From positions 23,829 through 87,828 of the forward strand of contig NZ_JABURL010000056.1 of the NCBI RefSeq assembly GCF_014762705.1: a stretch of DNA of 64,000 nt, in the 5' to 3' direction. This document shows, piece by piece, positions 41,334 through 50,777 of this stretch; the stretch's first letter is position 1, and every line of letters begins with the position of its first letter. The DNA is from Cyclobacterium sp. Its GTDB lineage: Bacteria; Bacteroidota; Bacteroidia; Cytophagales; Cyclobacteriaceae. The translations under genes were made by a program, and so were the position numbers. The notes under the pieces were generated by a model. The model saw only the letters and a program-made list of their open reading frames with translations, was not told the origin of the DNA and made no database searches.

Positions 41334-44300
41334 ATGAATACAAAAATCAAATACATCCTGATCCTGGCCGGTTTTATTGCCGGGCTTATTTTGCCGGGTT
41401 TTGGACAAAATAGCCCGGTATATGAAAAGTTTCACAGTGGGTTCCAAACCCCACCTTCCTATGCCCACCCCATCGTTTACCATTGGTGGCTGGGTGGACA
41501 TGTTGATAGCCTGCGGTTAAAGGAAGAAATACATGCATTCAAAGAAGCCGGAGTATCTGGATTTACCATATTCGAAATCGGTTCCCGGGATACCGTTCTG
41601 GTGGGAACAGGTCCGGAATTTTTGGGGGAGGAATCCCTGAAAACCATCCAATTTGCAGTGGAGGAAGCCGGGAAGTTGGGAATGGAAGTAGGATTGAATA
41701 CGGCCAGTAGCTGGAATGCGGGAGGAAATTGGCTAACTCCGGAGCATGCAGCCAAATCCATTTATCAATCAAAAGTTAATCTGAGTGGAGGTAAAAATCA
41801 AAAAGTAACCATTCCTTTTCCCGAAATACCGGATACGGATCCGAGAGGAAGAAAGCGGATGATCGAATTCGGAGCGGATGGTAAACCGGTTTATGCAGCC
41901 GAAATCGCCCTGCTGGCGATTCCTGAATTTCCCGGAGAAAGTCTGGCAGATACCAGCCAAATCAGGGATATTTCCGAATTTTTCAATCCGGAAACCGGGA
42001 TGCTGGATTGGGAGGTTCCGGAAGGAGAATGGAAAATTGTAAGGTACGTTTGTTCCAATTCGGGTGAAAACCTGATTTTGCCCAGTAAGTATTCTGCAGG
42101 TCCTATCGTGGACCATTACGATGCAGAAGCCACCGCCTTTCATTTTAATTATATCATTGACCGCTTGCAGTCCGTGTTGGGGGATTTAAGAGAAACTGCC
42201 TTAAAAAGCCTTTATATGGCGAGTTATGAGGCCAGGGGCTTTACCTGGACCCCCACGCTACCTGAGAAATTCAAGGCGATCAACGGATATGAAGTCAAGA
42301 AACTCCTGCCCATCCTATTTGAGGAAGCGGAATTTTCAGCCGAAACAACAGCCAATTTCCGGGCTGATTTTCAGCGCACCTTGTCCGAACTGATGATTCA
42401 TAATTTTTACATGAAATCCAAAGAAGTCTGCAATGCCCATGGCCTCAAAAACAACAGTGAGGCCGGAGGCCCCGGTCTTCCCTTGCATAATGTGCCGGTT
42501 GAGCCCCTGAAGGCACTGGGCAAAGGGCTGGACATTCCCAGAGGAGAGTTCTGGATCAATCACGGCCGGTACAACGAAGACGGAATGGATATTTTGAGGG
42601 TAGTGAAGGAAGTCTCCTCGGCATCTCACATTTATGGTCTTGGAATAGTTGAAATGGAAGCTTTTACTTCCTTCCAGCATTGGCAGGAGGGTCCTTTTGA
42701 GATGAAGCCGATAGGAGACAGGGCTTTTGCCGAAGGTATGAATAAAGTGGTGGTGCATGGATCTACCCACAATCCGGAGGGAACAGGTGTGCCGGGTATC
42801 GTGTATCATGCCGGTACCCATTACAACGACAAACGGGTATGGTGGCCGAAAATCAGACCTTTTAACGAATACCTGGCCAGGGTTTCCTATATTCTTCAGG
42901 AGGCTGATTTCCAAGCTGATTTTCTTTACTACTATGGAGATACCATCCCCAACTATGGTGGGCACAAGCGAGGCAGGTTCTCCCCGGGGGCGGGTTATGA
43001 TTACGAACTGGTCAATACGGAGATACTCCTTGGGCTGGAGGTGCAGGAAGGCAAAATCATTAATCCCATTAATGGAGCGGAATTCAGCGTGCTGGCACTG
43101 GCGGAGGAGCATGAAATCCATCCGGAAGTATTGCTGAAACTAAAAGAAATGGCAGAAAATGGTGCGGTAATCATCGGCCCCAGGCCGAAAGAGATTGCAC
43201 AAAGGAAATTAAAAACCGGCATGCCTGACATGGAAGGATGGCTGGAGGAACTTTGGCACCCCTTCGATGCGCAAGATTTAATTGCGGAAGAGGCAGTGAT
43301 TTTCGAAGATGCAGACCCAACTGAACTAACGGAGGCATTGGGACTGGTGCCGGATCTTGATTATGAAGACAAGTCATTCTATACCCTGGATTATACCCAT
43401 TACCAAAAGGGAGACCTTGATTTTTATTTTGTTGTCAATACTACCGGGGAATGGCTTTCCCGAAACCTGCATTTCCGGCAGCAGGGCAGGGTGCCGGAGA
43501 TTTGGGATCCGGAAAGCGGTCATATTATCCCGGTGGGCGTGTATGAACAAAAGGAAGCACAAGTCAGCCTTCCCCTTACATTGGCTCCCTACGAAAGCAA
43601 GTTTGTCGTTTTTGCGCCGGGAATTGCTGCAGGACATTATTCACAAATTGCAGGTGCCGGATTGCACCCTCCAAAAATAAATTATACGAGGGATGGAGTA
43701 GAGGTCTGGGACGAGGGGATCTTTGTAATGAATGAACAAGCCGGTTCCCAGGAAATACATAGTAGCATTCAGGAAGAGACTATTGATGGAGCCTGGGAGG
43801 TGTTTTTCCCCGAAGGCTGGGGGGCTCCCGAAAAGGCCGTGTTTCCGGAGCTGACATCCTGGACAACATCTGAGGTGGAGGGTATTAAATATTTTTCCGG
43901 AACAGCCCGTTATGAAAAGCAATTTGTACAGCCCCTGTATCCCAATCACCATGCCGGAGCCAGGACTTATCTGGATTTGGGAGACCTTTCACATGTGGCG
44001 GAGGTCTGGCTAAACGATGAACACCTGGGCATTACATGGGCCAAACCTTACCGCTTCGACGTGACCGATCTGCTCCGTCCGGGGATCAACAGCCTGCGGA
44101 TTGAAGTAGCCAATACCTGGTCCAACCGGATTACCGGAGACGCCATTACCGGAGAAAAATTTACCCAAACGCATATCGAGGAAACCAATATCAAAGGGAT
44201 CAGCCATATCCGGGTACCCTGGGAAGAGGTGCCATTGATACCCTCGGGATTGTTTGGTCCCGTTACGCTCCGTACCCTCATGCCGGTCAAGCTACCCCAG

Positions 44301-44543
44301 TCGCTTCAGGCTGCTCGTATATTTTCTGACAATATGGTCCTGCAGCGGAATCAACCCATCCCTGTCTGGGGCGTAGGTACAGCGGGGGAGGAAGTGGCTG
44401 TCCAATTGGGAAACAAAAAAGCGGAGACAAGGGTCTTGGCCAACGGCCACTGGCAGGTAGCTTTGCCCGCCTTCCCTGCTGGCGGGCCGCATACCATGAG
44501 CATCGAAAGCGGAAAAAAAAAGCCGAATTCAAAGATGTTCTGA
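41334..44543 (+). CDS. GH106-type alpha-L-rhamnosidase, frame broken before esterase domain
   Basis: 1069 residues from the ATG at 41334, which gives a signal peptide (ILILAGFIAGLILPGFGQ); starts further upstream overlap the sulfatase. The GH106 pattern is clear: PIVYHWWLGGHVDSLRLKEE, FTIFEIGSRD, SYEARGFTWTPTLPEKFKAI, SEAGGPGLPLHN, DIPRGEFWINHG, STHNPEGTGVPGIVYHAGTH, and a C-terminal beta domain ending LFGPVTLRTLMPV. After that, about 80 residues (ARIFSDNMVLQRNQPIPVWG onward) belong to the N-terminal domain of a sialate O-acetylesterase-like protein. The frame then ends at 44543, just after nine A bases (44513-44521). The esterase continues in the -1 frame. The rhamnosidase part itself is intact. 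Confidence 0.88.
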   Translation: MNTKIKYILILAGFIAGLILPGFGQNSPVYEKFHSGFQTPPSYAHPIVYHWWLGGHVDSLRLKEEIHAFKEAGVSGFTIFEIGSRDTVLVGTGPEFLGEESLKTIQFAVEEAGKLGMEVGLNTASSWNAGGNWLTPEHAAKSIYQSKVNLSGGKNQKVTIPFPEIPDTDPRGRKRMIEFGADGKPVYAAEIALLAIPEFPGESLADTSQIRDISEFFNPETGMLDWEVPEGEWKIVRYVCSNSGENLILPSKYSAGPIVDHYDAEATAFHFNYIIDRLQSVLGDLRETALKSLYMASYEARGFTWTPTLPEKFKAINGYEVKKLLPILFEEAEFSAETTANFRADFQRTLSELMIHNFYMKSKEVCNAHGLKNNSEAGGPGLPLHNVPVEPLKALGKGLDIPRGEFWINHGRYNEDGMDILRVVKEVSSASHIYGLGIVEMEAFTSFQHWQEGPFEMKPIGDRAFAEGMNKVVVHGSTHNPEGTGVPGIVYHAGTHYNDKRVWWPKIRPFNEYLARVSYILQEADFQADFLYYYGDTIPNYGGHKRGRFSPGAGYDYELVNTEILLGLEVQEGKIINPINGAEFSVLALAEEHEIHPEVLLKLKEMAENGAVIIGPRPKEIAQRKLKTGMPDMEGWLEELWHPFDAQDLIAEEAVIFEDADPTELTEALGLVPDLDYEDKSFYTLDYTHYQKGDLDFYFVVNTTGEWLSRNLHFRQQGRVPEIWDPESGHIIPVGVYEQKEAQVSLPLTLAPYESKFVVFAPGIAAGHYSQIAGAGLHPPKINYTRDGVEVWDEGIFVMNEQAGSQEIHSSIQEETIDGAWEVFFPEGWGAPEKAVFPELTSWTTSEVEGIKYFSGTARYEKQFVQPLYPNHHAGARTYLDLGDLSHVAEVWLNDEHLGITWAKPYRFDVTDLLRPGINSLRIEVANTWSNRITGDAITGEKFTQTHIEETNIKGISHIRVPWEEVPLIPSGLFGPVTLRTLMPVKLPQSLQAARIFSDNMVLQRNQPIPVWGVGTAGEEVAVQLGNKKAETRVLANGHWQVALPAFPAGGPHTMSIESGKKKPNSKMF
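44516..44522 (+). promoter_or_regulatory. Possible -1 ribosomal frameshift site (A AAA AAG)
   Basis: The nine-A run 44513-44521 followed by G contains A AAA AAG in the correct zero-frame phase (codons GGA AAA AAA AAG). This is the best-known bacterial -1 slippery heptamer, used in dnaX and IS3-family elements. A -1 slip reads on as KKAEFKDVLIGDVWLGSGQS, exactly the expected esterase sequence. A missing A in the assembly or a real one-base deletion would look the same. Whether a downstream hairpin exists was not tested. Confidence 0.4.
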
Positions 44544-46180
44544 TAGGAGATGTCTGGTTGGGTTCCGGACAATCCAATATGCAACATCCAATGGGTGGTT
44601 GGGAATGGATCCCCCATTCTGAAATACTTGATGCCAGGTTGGAGCTGGAGGATAGCAATTATCCGGAAATACGGCTTTTTGATGTGCCGCTATTTCCATC
44701 GCCCGAGCCTGTTGAGAACCTTTCGGGTGGCAGATGGGAAAAGCCTAGTCCTGAATCATTGGCCGGTTTTTCTGCACCTGCCTGGTTTTTTGCTAAAAAG
44801 CTACACCGCGACCTGAATATTCCGATTGGCATTATCCACAGCTCCTGGGGAGGTACCAGCATTTTGACCTGGTCCAACGAACAGACCCTGCAGGATTTTG
44901 CGGACTCCCTTCCACAGCTGGAATCCGACCTTCGGTATTTTCCGCAAACCTGGAGCAATCAGGTACAAGCGGCTAAAGAGTACCACCGCATACGAAGAAA
45001 CAAGTTGAGTCATCCGGATCCGGAAATCAAGCGCCAGATGCTAGCGCCCGGGTATTCCGCAGTGGGCTGGAAAGATTTGGATCTTTTTGATGATACAATG
45101 GAACATGGCCAGGTGCTGTGGATGAAGCATCAGGTAAATCTGAACCAGGAGTTGGCAACCACAGACCTGACATTGCAGCTTGGGTTCCTGAACAGGCAAA
45201 GTCATGTGTATTGGAATGGACAGGAACTGGGATATTTCCAATACCCTGCTCCGGTAAACATCCGGGTGCCGGCAGCCTGGGTAAAGAAAGGCATCAACGA
45301 AATCGCCTCGCGCCTTTCCAACCCCTGGGGTGGAGCCAATTTTTATGGAGCTCCGGAGGAATATGTCCTTGCAGATTCCTCTGGTAATTTTCAATTATCA
45401 CTTGCTTCAGGCTGGAAGGGAATCAACAATCAGGAACCCATTCCTCCTGCAAAACCCTTTTATGTAAACGAACCTTCGTTTTTGTTTAACGGCATGATCA
45501 GTCCGCTCATTCCTTACGGAATCAAAGGTTTTATTTGGGATCAGGGTGGTGCCGATGCACGCAGGCCTGAACTGTACGCACAGCTATTTCAGCGATTGAT
45601 CCGGGATTGGAGAGCCTACTGGAAGAATGATAAGTTGCCTTTTCTTTTTGTACAAAACACCGGCACCTATAGCAGTCATGAATTTGAAAAAAGAACTTTT
45701 GTAAGAAGTCCGCTCCGGGAGGCTCAGGCAACTGCATTGGAACTACCTCATACGGGAATGGTAGTATCCGTTGATATTGGTGATCCCTACGATGTACATC
45801 CCAAAAACAAGCAGGAATTTGGCAGGCGGCTGGCCTTGCAAGCACTGGAGAAAGTATATGGACGGGATATAGAGGCCGATGGCCCCTATTATGGCTCCCA
45901 TCAAGTCAAAGGAGATACGGTAGTAGTCAAGGTGAAGGATCCGGGGCAGCAATTTGTCTTAGATTGTACCGGTGAATCCTGTGGTTTTGAGCTTGCCGGT
46001 TCTGATGAGGTATTTTATCCGGCAAAGGCCGTTTTACAGGGAGATGACATATTGGTTTATTCCGACGAGGTCGCCAGACCCAGAGCCATTCGTTACGCCT
46101 GGGGTGACTATCCACTTGCAGGAGTTTCTAACCAGGAAAACTTACCGATGGCACCATTCAGGGTGGATATATCAGACTGA
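44522..46180 (+). CDS. Sialate O-acetylesterase-like (SASA/SGNH) domain, frame-shifted continuation
   Basis: Readable from 44522 in the -1 frame relative to the GH106 gene. There is no ATG near the beginning, only a TTG at 44558 inside the catalytic block, so this is not an independent gene. SGNH blocks: WLGSGQSNMQHPMGG with the nucleophile Ser in GQSN, then IPIGIIHSSWGGTSILTW, IKGFIWDQGGADARRPELYA (where many relatives have GESN), and the Asp-His pair in PYDVHPKNKQEFGRRLALQA. A jelly-roll insertion (LQLGFLNRQSHVYWNGQELG) lies in the middle. It would remove O-acetyl groups. Its N-terminal 80 residues are in the other frame, so the native product is a GH106-esterase fusion, or it is broken. 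Confidence 0.8.
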   Translation, partial: AEFKDVLIGDVWLGSGQSNMQHPMGGWEWIPHSEILDARLELEDSNYPEIRLFDVPLFPSPEPVENLSGGRWEKPSPESLAGFSAPAWFFAKKLHRDLNIPIGIIHSSWGGTSILTWSNEQTLQDFADSLPQLESDLRYFPQTWSNQVQAAKEYHRIRRNKLSHPDPEIKRQMLAPGYSAVGWKDLDLFDDTMEHGQVLWMKHQVNLNQELATTDLTLQLGFLNRQSHVYWNGQELGYFQYPAPVNIRVPAAWVKKGINEIASRLSNPWGGANFYGAPEEYVLADSSGNFQLSLASGWKGINNQEPIPPAKPFYVNEPSFLFNGMISPLIPYGIKGFIWDQGGADARRPELYAQLFQRLIRDWRAYWKNDKLPFLFVQNTGTYSSHEFEKRTFVRSPLREAQATALELPHTGMVVSVDIGDPYDVHPKNKQEFGRRLALQALEKVYGRDIEADGPYYGSHQVKGDTVVVKVKDPGQQFVLDCTGESCGFELAGSDEVFYPAKAVLQGDDILVYSDEVARPRAIRYAWGDYPLAGVSNQENLPMAPFRVDISD

Positions 46181-46220
46181 GTGGTACCTAAAACTAATAT
46201 TGATTTTTCTGCCGATTGAG

Positions 46221-46814
46221 ATGGACACAAATTTGGTATTTTCCATTGCTGGTTGGGAATTTTCAGGAATGACAAATAATTTGGAATCATCCGCATCAGA
46301 ACTTATCTTAAGCAGGCCAACCAATCGACAGACAGATTTCGAATGGAGCTATTTCAATACAATTTTTCTTTACTTGCTGTATTGGTTTTCCATTTTGCAG
46401 CAATATATCAGTTCCTTTGATCGTGAGCCTGGGATATTCTTCGCAGTGATCATGAATGAAGAATTACAAAGGGATACTTTATATACAATAGAAGGAAATC
46501 ACCTCAAGCCGCATAGTAGGTTTGATTTTGCTTTTTCGGACAAGAGGAAAGTATTTAATATATTAGAAATCACCGGGCAGGATGATTATTATTTCATGAC
46601 CTATCGTAGCGATAAGTATTCTATTTCCCAATTCGTATACAATAAGGAAAAAAGTGTTGGCTATGATTTAAAGGATGGATTCACGGTGGCAGATGGAAGC
46701 AAGCAACTGTTACATGCATTTGGGGACGGTGACTATTTTTATATCAGAAGGGAGACTGATGAAACCGGATTTGAATTGAATCCCATCATTGTATGGGTAA
46801 AGTTAAAGGAATAG
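46221..46814 (+). pseudogene. 5'-truncated 6-bladed beta-propeller protein remnant
   Basis: The open frame runs through to 46814, but only the last 125 residues look coherent: DREPGIFFAVIMNEELQRDT, LYTIEGNHLKPHSRFDFAFS, NILEITGQDDYYFMTYRSDK and the end FELNPIIVWVKLKE. These match the last blades and typical C-terminus of the Bacteroidota 6-bladed propeller lipoproteins (DUF5128-like). No signal peptide or earlier blades are present, and the upstream part of the frame reads as unrelated sequence. It is best seen as a gene that lost its first two thirds. A short real gene from ATG 46221 cannot be fully excluded. Confidence 0.55.
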
Positions 46815-46902
46815 TCGTAAAAATGAAACTCCCAAATGGAGTGGCATACTGGCATATAAAACTGAAATTAACTAACTTTAAAACAGAAAAAAGCACCATA
46901 CC

Positions 46903-47460
46903 ATGGCAACTGAAGTCGTAAAGCGGTTGATAAATGTAGATGAATACCACAAAATGGCCGAGATGGGCATACTGAAACCGGATGACCGCCTGGAACTGAT
47001 ACAAGGTGAAATATACGAGATGAGCCCGATTGGAAGTAAGCAGGCAGGCATAGTAAATAAATTGGCCAGCCTGTTGAATGAGCTGTTCAAAAATAAGGCA
47101 GTCGTCGGCGTTCAAAATCCGGTTCAAATCGATGATAGGAATGAACCCGAACCGGACATTTGCCTGTTAAAATACCGCCCTGACTTTTATGCTTCCGCCC
47201 ATCCGGTCCCTGCAGATGTGCTGGCCATCATCGAAGTGTCCGATGCTTCTATCAGGTTTGATAAGGATGTAAAGCTGCCCCTTTATGCCACCCATCGCAT
47301 TCCGGAATACTGGATTATCGATCTGGATAACAATTGGATTGAAGTCCATACGAATCCGAAAAAAGGAAGTTATGCCAGTATACAACGATACCTGCCCGGC
47401 GAGGAAATTTCCCTGATGGAGCAAAGACTTTCTGTGAACGAATTGCTCATATTAAGTTAG
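46903..47460 (+). CDS. Uma2 family endonuclease-like protein (DUF820)
   Basis: 185 residues, the family length, with no signal peptide. PD-(D/E)XK-type residues are visible: Glu33 in DDRLELIQGEIYEM, Asp in NEPEPDICLLK, Glu in LAIIEVSDASIRFDKDVKLP with the following Lys, and the YWIIDLDNNWIEVH strand. The family is often multi-copy and annotated as a restriction-like endonuclease, but a biological role is not established. It sits in the middle of a sugar locus between a broken propeller gene and a GH43, so its position looks incidental or recently inserted. Confidence 0.88.
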   Translation: MATEVVKRLINVDEYHKMAEMGILKPDDRLELIQGEIYEMSPIGSKQAGIVNKLASLLNELFKNKAVVGVQNPVQIDDRNEPEPDICLLKYRPDFYASAHPVPADVLAIIEVSDASIRFDKDVKLPLYATHRIPEYWIIDLDNNWIEVHTNPKKGSYASIQRYLPGEEISLMEQRLSVNELLILS

Positions 47461-47537
47461 GTTGGTGTCTTTTTTTGAAAGCCATTCCGCCATTTCCTTT
47501 TTGCTCCTTTGCATTTCAATTTAACAGACCCAATCCT

Positions 47538-48542
47538 ATGAAACAGTTGATTGCCCTATTACTTTTTATCCTGGCCCTGCAGCCTCTTGCCTATTCCCAA
47601 GACCACCGGCCTGAAATCAGGGAAAATATCCCATTGGATTCCATTCGGTTAAGCGATCCCTGTATTTTGGCCGACTCCGAAACTGCCACGTATTACATGA
47701 CCGGAACAGGAGGCTTGCTCTGGAAAAGTAGAAATCTTGATTTCTGGACCGGGCCGTACCGGGTGGTCGAAACCGACCCGGCTTCCTGGATGGGTCCCCG
47801 CCCCATGATCTGGGCTGCCGAATTGCATCAGTATAAAGACAAGTATTATAACTTTGCCACCTTTACCAATAGAGAGGTTAAAATCGATACAGTAAAAGGG
47901 AATGTGATCGAGCGCAGGGCCTCCCATATCCTGGTTAGCGACAAGGCGGAAGGACCTTACCGGCCCATGGAAGATCCGACCTATCTGCCGGCCGATAAGC
48001 CGACCCTGGACGGGACTTTCTGGGTGGAAGAAGACGGCAAACCTTATATGGTATATTGCTACGAGTGGCTGCAAAACTGGAACGGTACCATTGAGAAAAT
48101 CGAATTGAAACCCGATCTGAGTGGTTCGGTGGTAGAAACCCAGCTCCTTTTTAGCGCCAGTGAATCCCCCTGGAGCCGTGAGATCAATGATGCAGGGGAT
48201 ACCATTCCCAACAAGGTCACGGACGGGCCCTGGTTGTTTAAAACCCAGACCGGTAGGCTCGGGATGATCTGGACCAGTTGGGTGTTCGGTGATTACACAC
48301 AAGGGGTAGCCTATTCCGAAAGCGCGACATTGGATGGTCCCTGGATACATGAGGAAGAACCTATTACCCCGCCAAACTTTGGGCACGGTATGTTATTCAG
48401 AACTTTTGAGGGACAGTTGCTGATGGCGGTCCATAGTCACCAGGTAGGGGAGAATGGCCGTTACATACGTATCCCCAAACTATTTGAAGTCGATGATTCA
48501 GGGGATAAACTGGTACTGGGACAGCCATTCAAGGCTGATTAA
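47538..48542 (+). CDS. Glycoside hydrolase family 43 protein
   Basis: 334 residues from the ATG at 47538, which starts a signal peptide (QLIALLLFILALQPLAYSQ); the open frame before it is not coding. Five-bladed propeller residues: Asp40 in RLSDPCILAD as base, Asp158 in PTLDGTFWVEEDG as pKa modulator, and an acidic residue in VTDGPWLFKT (Asp229) where the general acid lies. Asp rather than Glu is found there in some GH43 groups. Blade signatures WAAELHQYKDKYYNFATF and LGMIWTSWVFGDYT also fit. GH43 enzymes release arabinose, xylose or galactose; xylose would fit an ulvan-like glycan. It is followed 52 bases later by a lipoprotein gene. Confidence 0.88.
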   Translation: MKQLIALLLFILALQPLAYSQDHRPEIRENIPLDSIRLSDPCILADSETATYYMTGTGGLLWKSRNLDFWTGPYRVVETDPASWMGPRPMIWAAELHQYKDKYYNFATFTNREVKIDTVKGNVIERRASHILVSDKAEGPYRPMEDPTYLPADKPTLDGTFWVEEDGKPYMVYCYEWLQNWNGTIEKIELKPDLSGSVVETQLLFSASESPWSREINDAGDTIPNKVTDGPWLFKTQTGRLGMIWTSWVFGDYTQGVAYSESATLDGPWIHEEEPITPPNFGHGMLFRTFEGQLLMAVHSHQVGENGRYIRIPKLFEVDDSGDKLVLGQPFKAD

Positions 48543-48594
48543 AAGACATGCTAAATCCCTTAACTAAGCATTCTTTCATTAAACAAATTATCCA

Positions 48595-49242
48595 ATGATT
48601 AAGAAACCCGTCTTTCTTGGTTTATTGACGCTATTTTTTTCCTGTTCTGAGGATATCTCCTCACCCGGGGAGCCGGAAGAAATGGAAGGGCCTGCGGAAC
48701 TGGAGGAGACTACAGAAGACCCCGCCTATCCGGTCTGCGGATTTGATTTGGATCAGGAGGGAGACCCCATACCGCTGATAGGCAATTGGGAATTTGTCGG
48801 TTTTGAACATCTGGAAACAGGCAATTTTTACCCCTATACCTGTACGGCGAGACTGGCTCATCTTACCCATTATCAGGGTGGATACGATAATAGGCTGGAT
48901 GACTATGATTTTCCACTTTACCTGAAGTTAATGGATCAGGAATGGGCTGAGGAAGATCAACCATGTCAGGGAAGATTTAAACTGGAAACCAGGACCCACC
49001 TGGGGGTACTTCATTCCTGTTTTTCTTATGATGAGCAGGGAGCTATTGAGTTTGAAGTTGGCTTGCCCGATTGGGGTTTTCCGGAAGGCGGCACCATTAT
49101 TTTTCCGGAAGAAAGCCACCATATCTCCTATACAGAAGCGTTGGAGAATGCCGTCTACTTTGAAATTGATGCCAACAGGCTGTATGTTTATTTCGATAGT
49201 GAGGACTACAGAATGGTGTTTTTGGAGCTGAAAGAGAATTAA
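48595..49242 (+). CDS. Hypothetical lipoprotein
   Basis: 215 residues with lipobox (LLTLFFSCSE, Cys17), then an acidic linker rich in Glu and Pro. The folded part begins with IPLIGNWEFVGFEHLETGNF and ends with NRLYVYFDSEDYRMVFLELK, the general start and end of small META/lipocalin-like barrels seen in many Bacteroidota lipoproteins. Two Cys (TCTARL, QPCQGRF) could form a disulfide. No enzyme motif is visible. It may share a transcript with the GH43 gene. Convergent with the DUF4221 gene that follows. Confidence 0.7.
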   Translation: MIKKPVFLGLLTLFFSCSEDISSPGEPEEMEGPAELEETTEDPAYPVCGFDLDQEGDPIPLIGNWEFVGFEHLETGNFYPYTCTARLAHLTHYQGGYDNRLDDYDFPLYLKLMDQEWAEEDQPCQGRFKLETRTHLGVLHSCFSYDEQGAIEFEVGLPDWGFPEGGTIIFPEESHHISYTEALENAVYFEIDANRLYVYFDSEDYRMVFLELKEN

Positions 49243-49323
49243 TGGAGCTATTTTTCAACCTCGCACTGGCCCCTCTTTGAATAGTGGTTTGTATCCTTAT
49301 TTGCCTTATTTATCAGGGAATGG

Positions 49324-50475
49324 TTAGAATTTTAAATCCATCACGGCAAATCCCAATTCATCGGCCACATTGACATGGCTCCATAGTTTACCATCCTTGA
49401 AAAATCCGCCCTTTGGCAAGGTAGACAGCCCCTTGATTTTTGTCTCTCCGATAAGTTCCAGGTCTTCAGAATAGGCCATAAGGAAGATTTCGAGTTTGGC
49501 TGCGGTTGATTCGGTTTCTGGGGACAGTACCCTACTGGCAAACCGGAAATACCTTCCGCTTTTTTCGTCCCTGATAAAATTCCAGTAGCTGATTTGAGTT
49601 GACAGTTTTTCCAATTCTCTCTCAAATTCCTGCTGGCTAAGAACCTGGTTTTTAACTTCTCCTGTTTTTTTCGGAGGAACCAATTTGAGCGGAAATCGCC
49701 TGTAAAAAAGACTATCGGATCTGGACTCGTAGACGTAAATTCCGTTTCCGACCGTGCAGGAAATAAGTACCCTGTCATTAAAATGTTGTAAAAACGGCAA
49801 CTCAATCTTCAAGCCACCGCCTTCAGGCCCACCTGTACGGATGGTGAATAAATGGGCTTTCTGGAATTCGGGTAGAGGCACCATCACTTTCCGCTCACCT
49901 GTGGAGTCCAGCACTGCGAGATAATAGTGCCGGGTTTCATAGTTAAAAGGTAGTGAATACAATTGGTCCAGGTTAGCGTCAAATACAATCCTGTTGTTTA
50001 CTGTTGCCGATTCTACGGGAAATCCTTCAATAATTTTTTCCTGATTCAGATTCCAGGATCGAACCTTGATTCCAGAATTCCGGATGATCGATGGTTTCCC
50101 GAAAGCGGGAAAGAAGAAAAGGCCCTCACCGAGTGGCTGAAAAGGAAAGGTAAATCCGGGGCTATTGGGCCCGTCTTTTTCAAAAAAATAGGAATCAACT
50201 AGTTTTAACGAGTCCAGATGTATCCGCTGTAGTTCCAATGTTTTGTAGTCGAGGATATGGTAGTGCAAGCCATTGGGAGAAACGGCCCCTATAAATGGGA
50301 TGCCAAAGTTGATCAGTTGATCCCCTGTATCCACCATCAGGGTATCCATAGAAAAGGTGAAATTTTCAAGCAGATTGCTTTTTTGGCCTGCAGCGCTCGC
50401 CCCTTCTGAGGCTTTTTTTCCTTGGCAAAAAACCAGTGTAAAGAGTAGTGAAATTAAAAATAGTCGGCCGCCCAT
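49324..50475 (-). CDS. DUF4221 domain lipoprotein
   Basis: 383 residues from the ATG at 50475, chosen because it gives a lipoprotein signal (LFLISLLFTLVFCQGK, Cys17); the longer frame to 50562 adds a poor leader. The body is a beta-propeller-like protein of the DUF4221 type: INFGIPFIGAVSPNGLHYHI, GPNSPGFTFPFQPLGEGLFF, QISYWNFIRDEKSGRYFRFA and MAYSEDLELIGETKIKG. These proteins are common and uncharacterised in Bacteroidota, and sit in the outer membrane periplasmic leaflet or surface. It is divergent from the BamE-like gene with about 300 bases between. Confidence 0.8.
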   Translation of the reverse strand: MGGRLFLISLLFTLVFCQGKKASEGASAAGQKSNLLENFTFSMDTLMVDTGDQLINFGIPFIGAVSPNGLHYHILDYKTLELQRIHLDSLKLVDSYFFEKDGPNSPGFTFPFQPLGEGLFFFPAFGKPSIIRNSGIKVRSWNLNQEKIIEGFPVESATVNNRIVFDANLDQLYSLPFNYETRHYYLAVLDSTGERKVMVPLPEFQKAHLFTIRTGGPEGGGLKIELPFLQHFNDRVLISCTVGNGIYVYESRSDSLFYRRFPLKLVPPKKTGEVKNQVLSQQEFERELEKLSTQISYWNFIRDEKSGRYFRFASRVLSPETESTAAKLEIFLMAYSEDLELIGETKIKGLSTLPKGGFFKDGKLWSHVNVADELGFAVMDLKF

Positions 50476-50777
50476 ACCTTTGAGGGAGTAGGACAGGCAA
50501 AGCAGCTTTAAGTGCTCCCTGCAGATTTTTAGGTTTTGATACCCTTGATCAAGATATTTCATAGCTATTCATATAGCGACTTCAAACCAAAGAGTCTTTT
50601 TTGTTTTATTCGGACAATGATTTTCTCTAAGGTACGACCAAATAATGATAAAAACTAATAAATACGTTTAATTATTGTCAGTACTTCTTCTTCGCGCTCG
50701 CCCTTACGGTTATCATACCGACTACCGACAACCATTTTTTTAGGAATTACGTGTAGTAAGAGTAAACTAAATCGGAT

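Noticed and set aside
42336..43121. 261-codon open frame on the minus strand
   Set aside because: Shadow of the GH106 gene; the plus-strand reading shows a clear conserved family pattern.
44558..46180. An independent esterase gene starting at TTG 44558
   Set aside because: That start would delete the N-terminal domain and any signal peptide; the missing part is in the previous frame immediately upstream.
45972..46220. The first 83 codons of the open frame ending at 46814
   Set aside because: This stretch overlaps the end of the esterase in another frame and reads as low-complexity shadow sequence.
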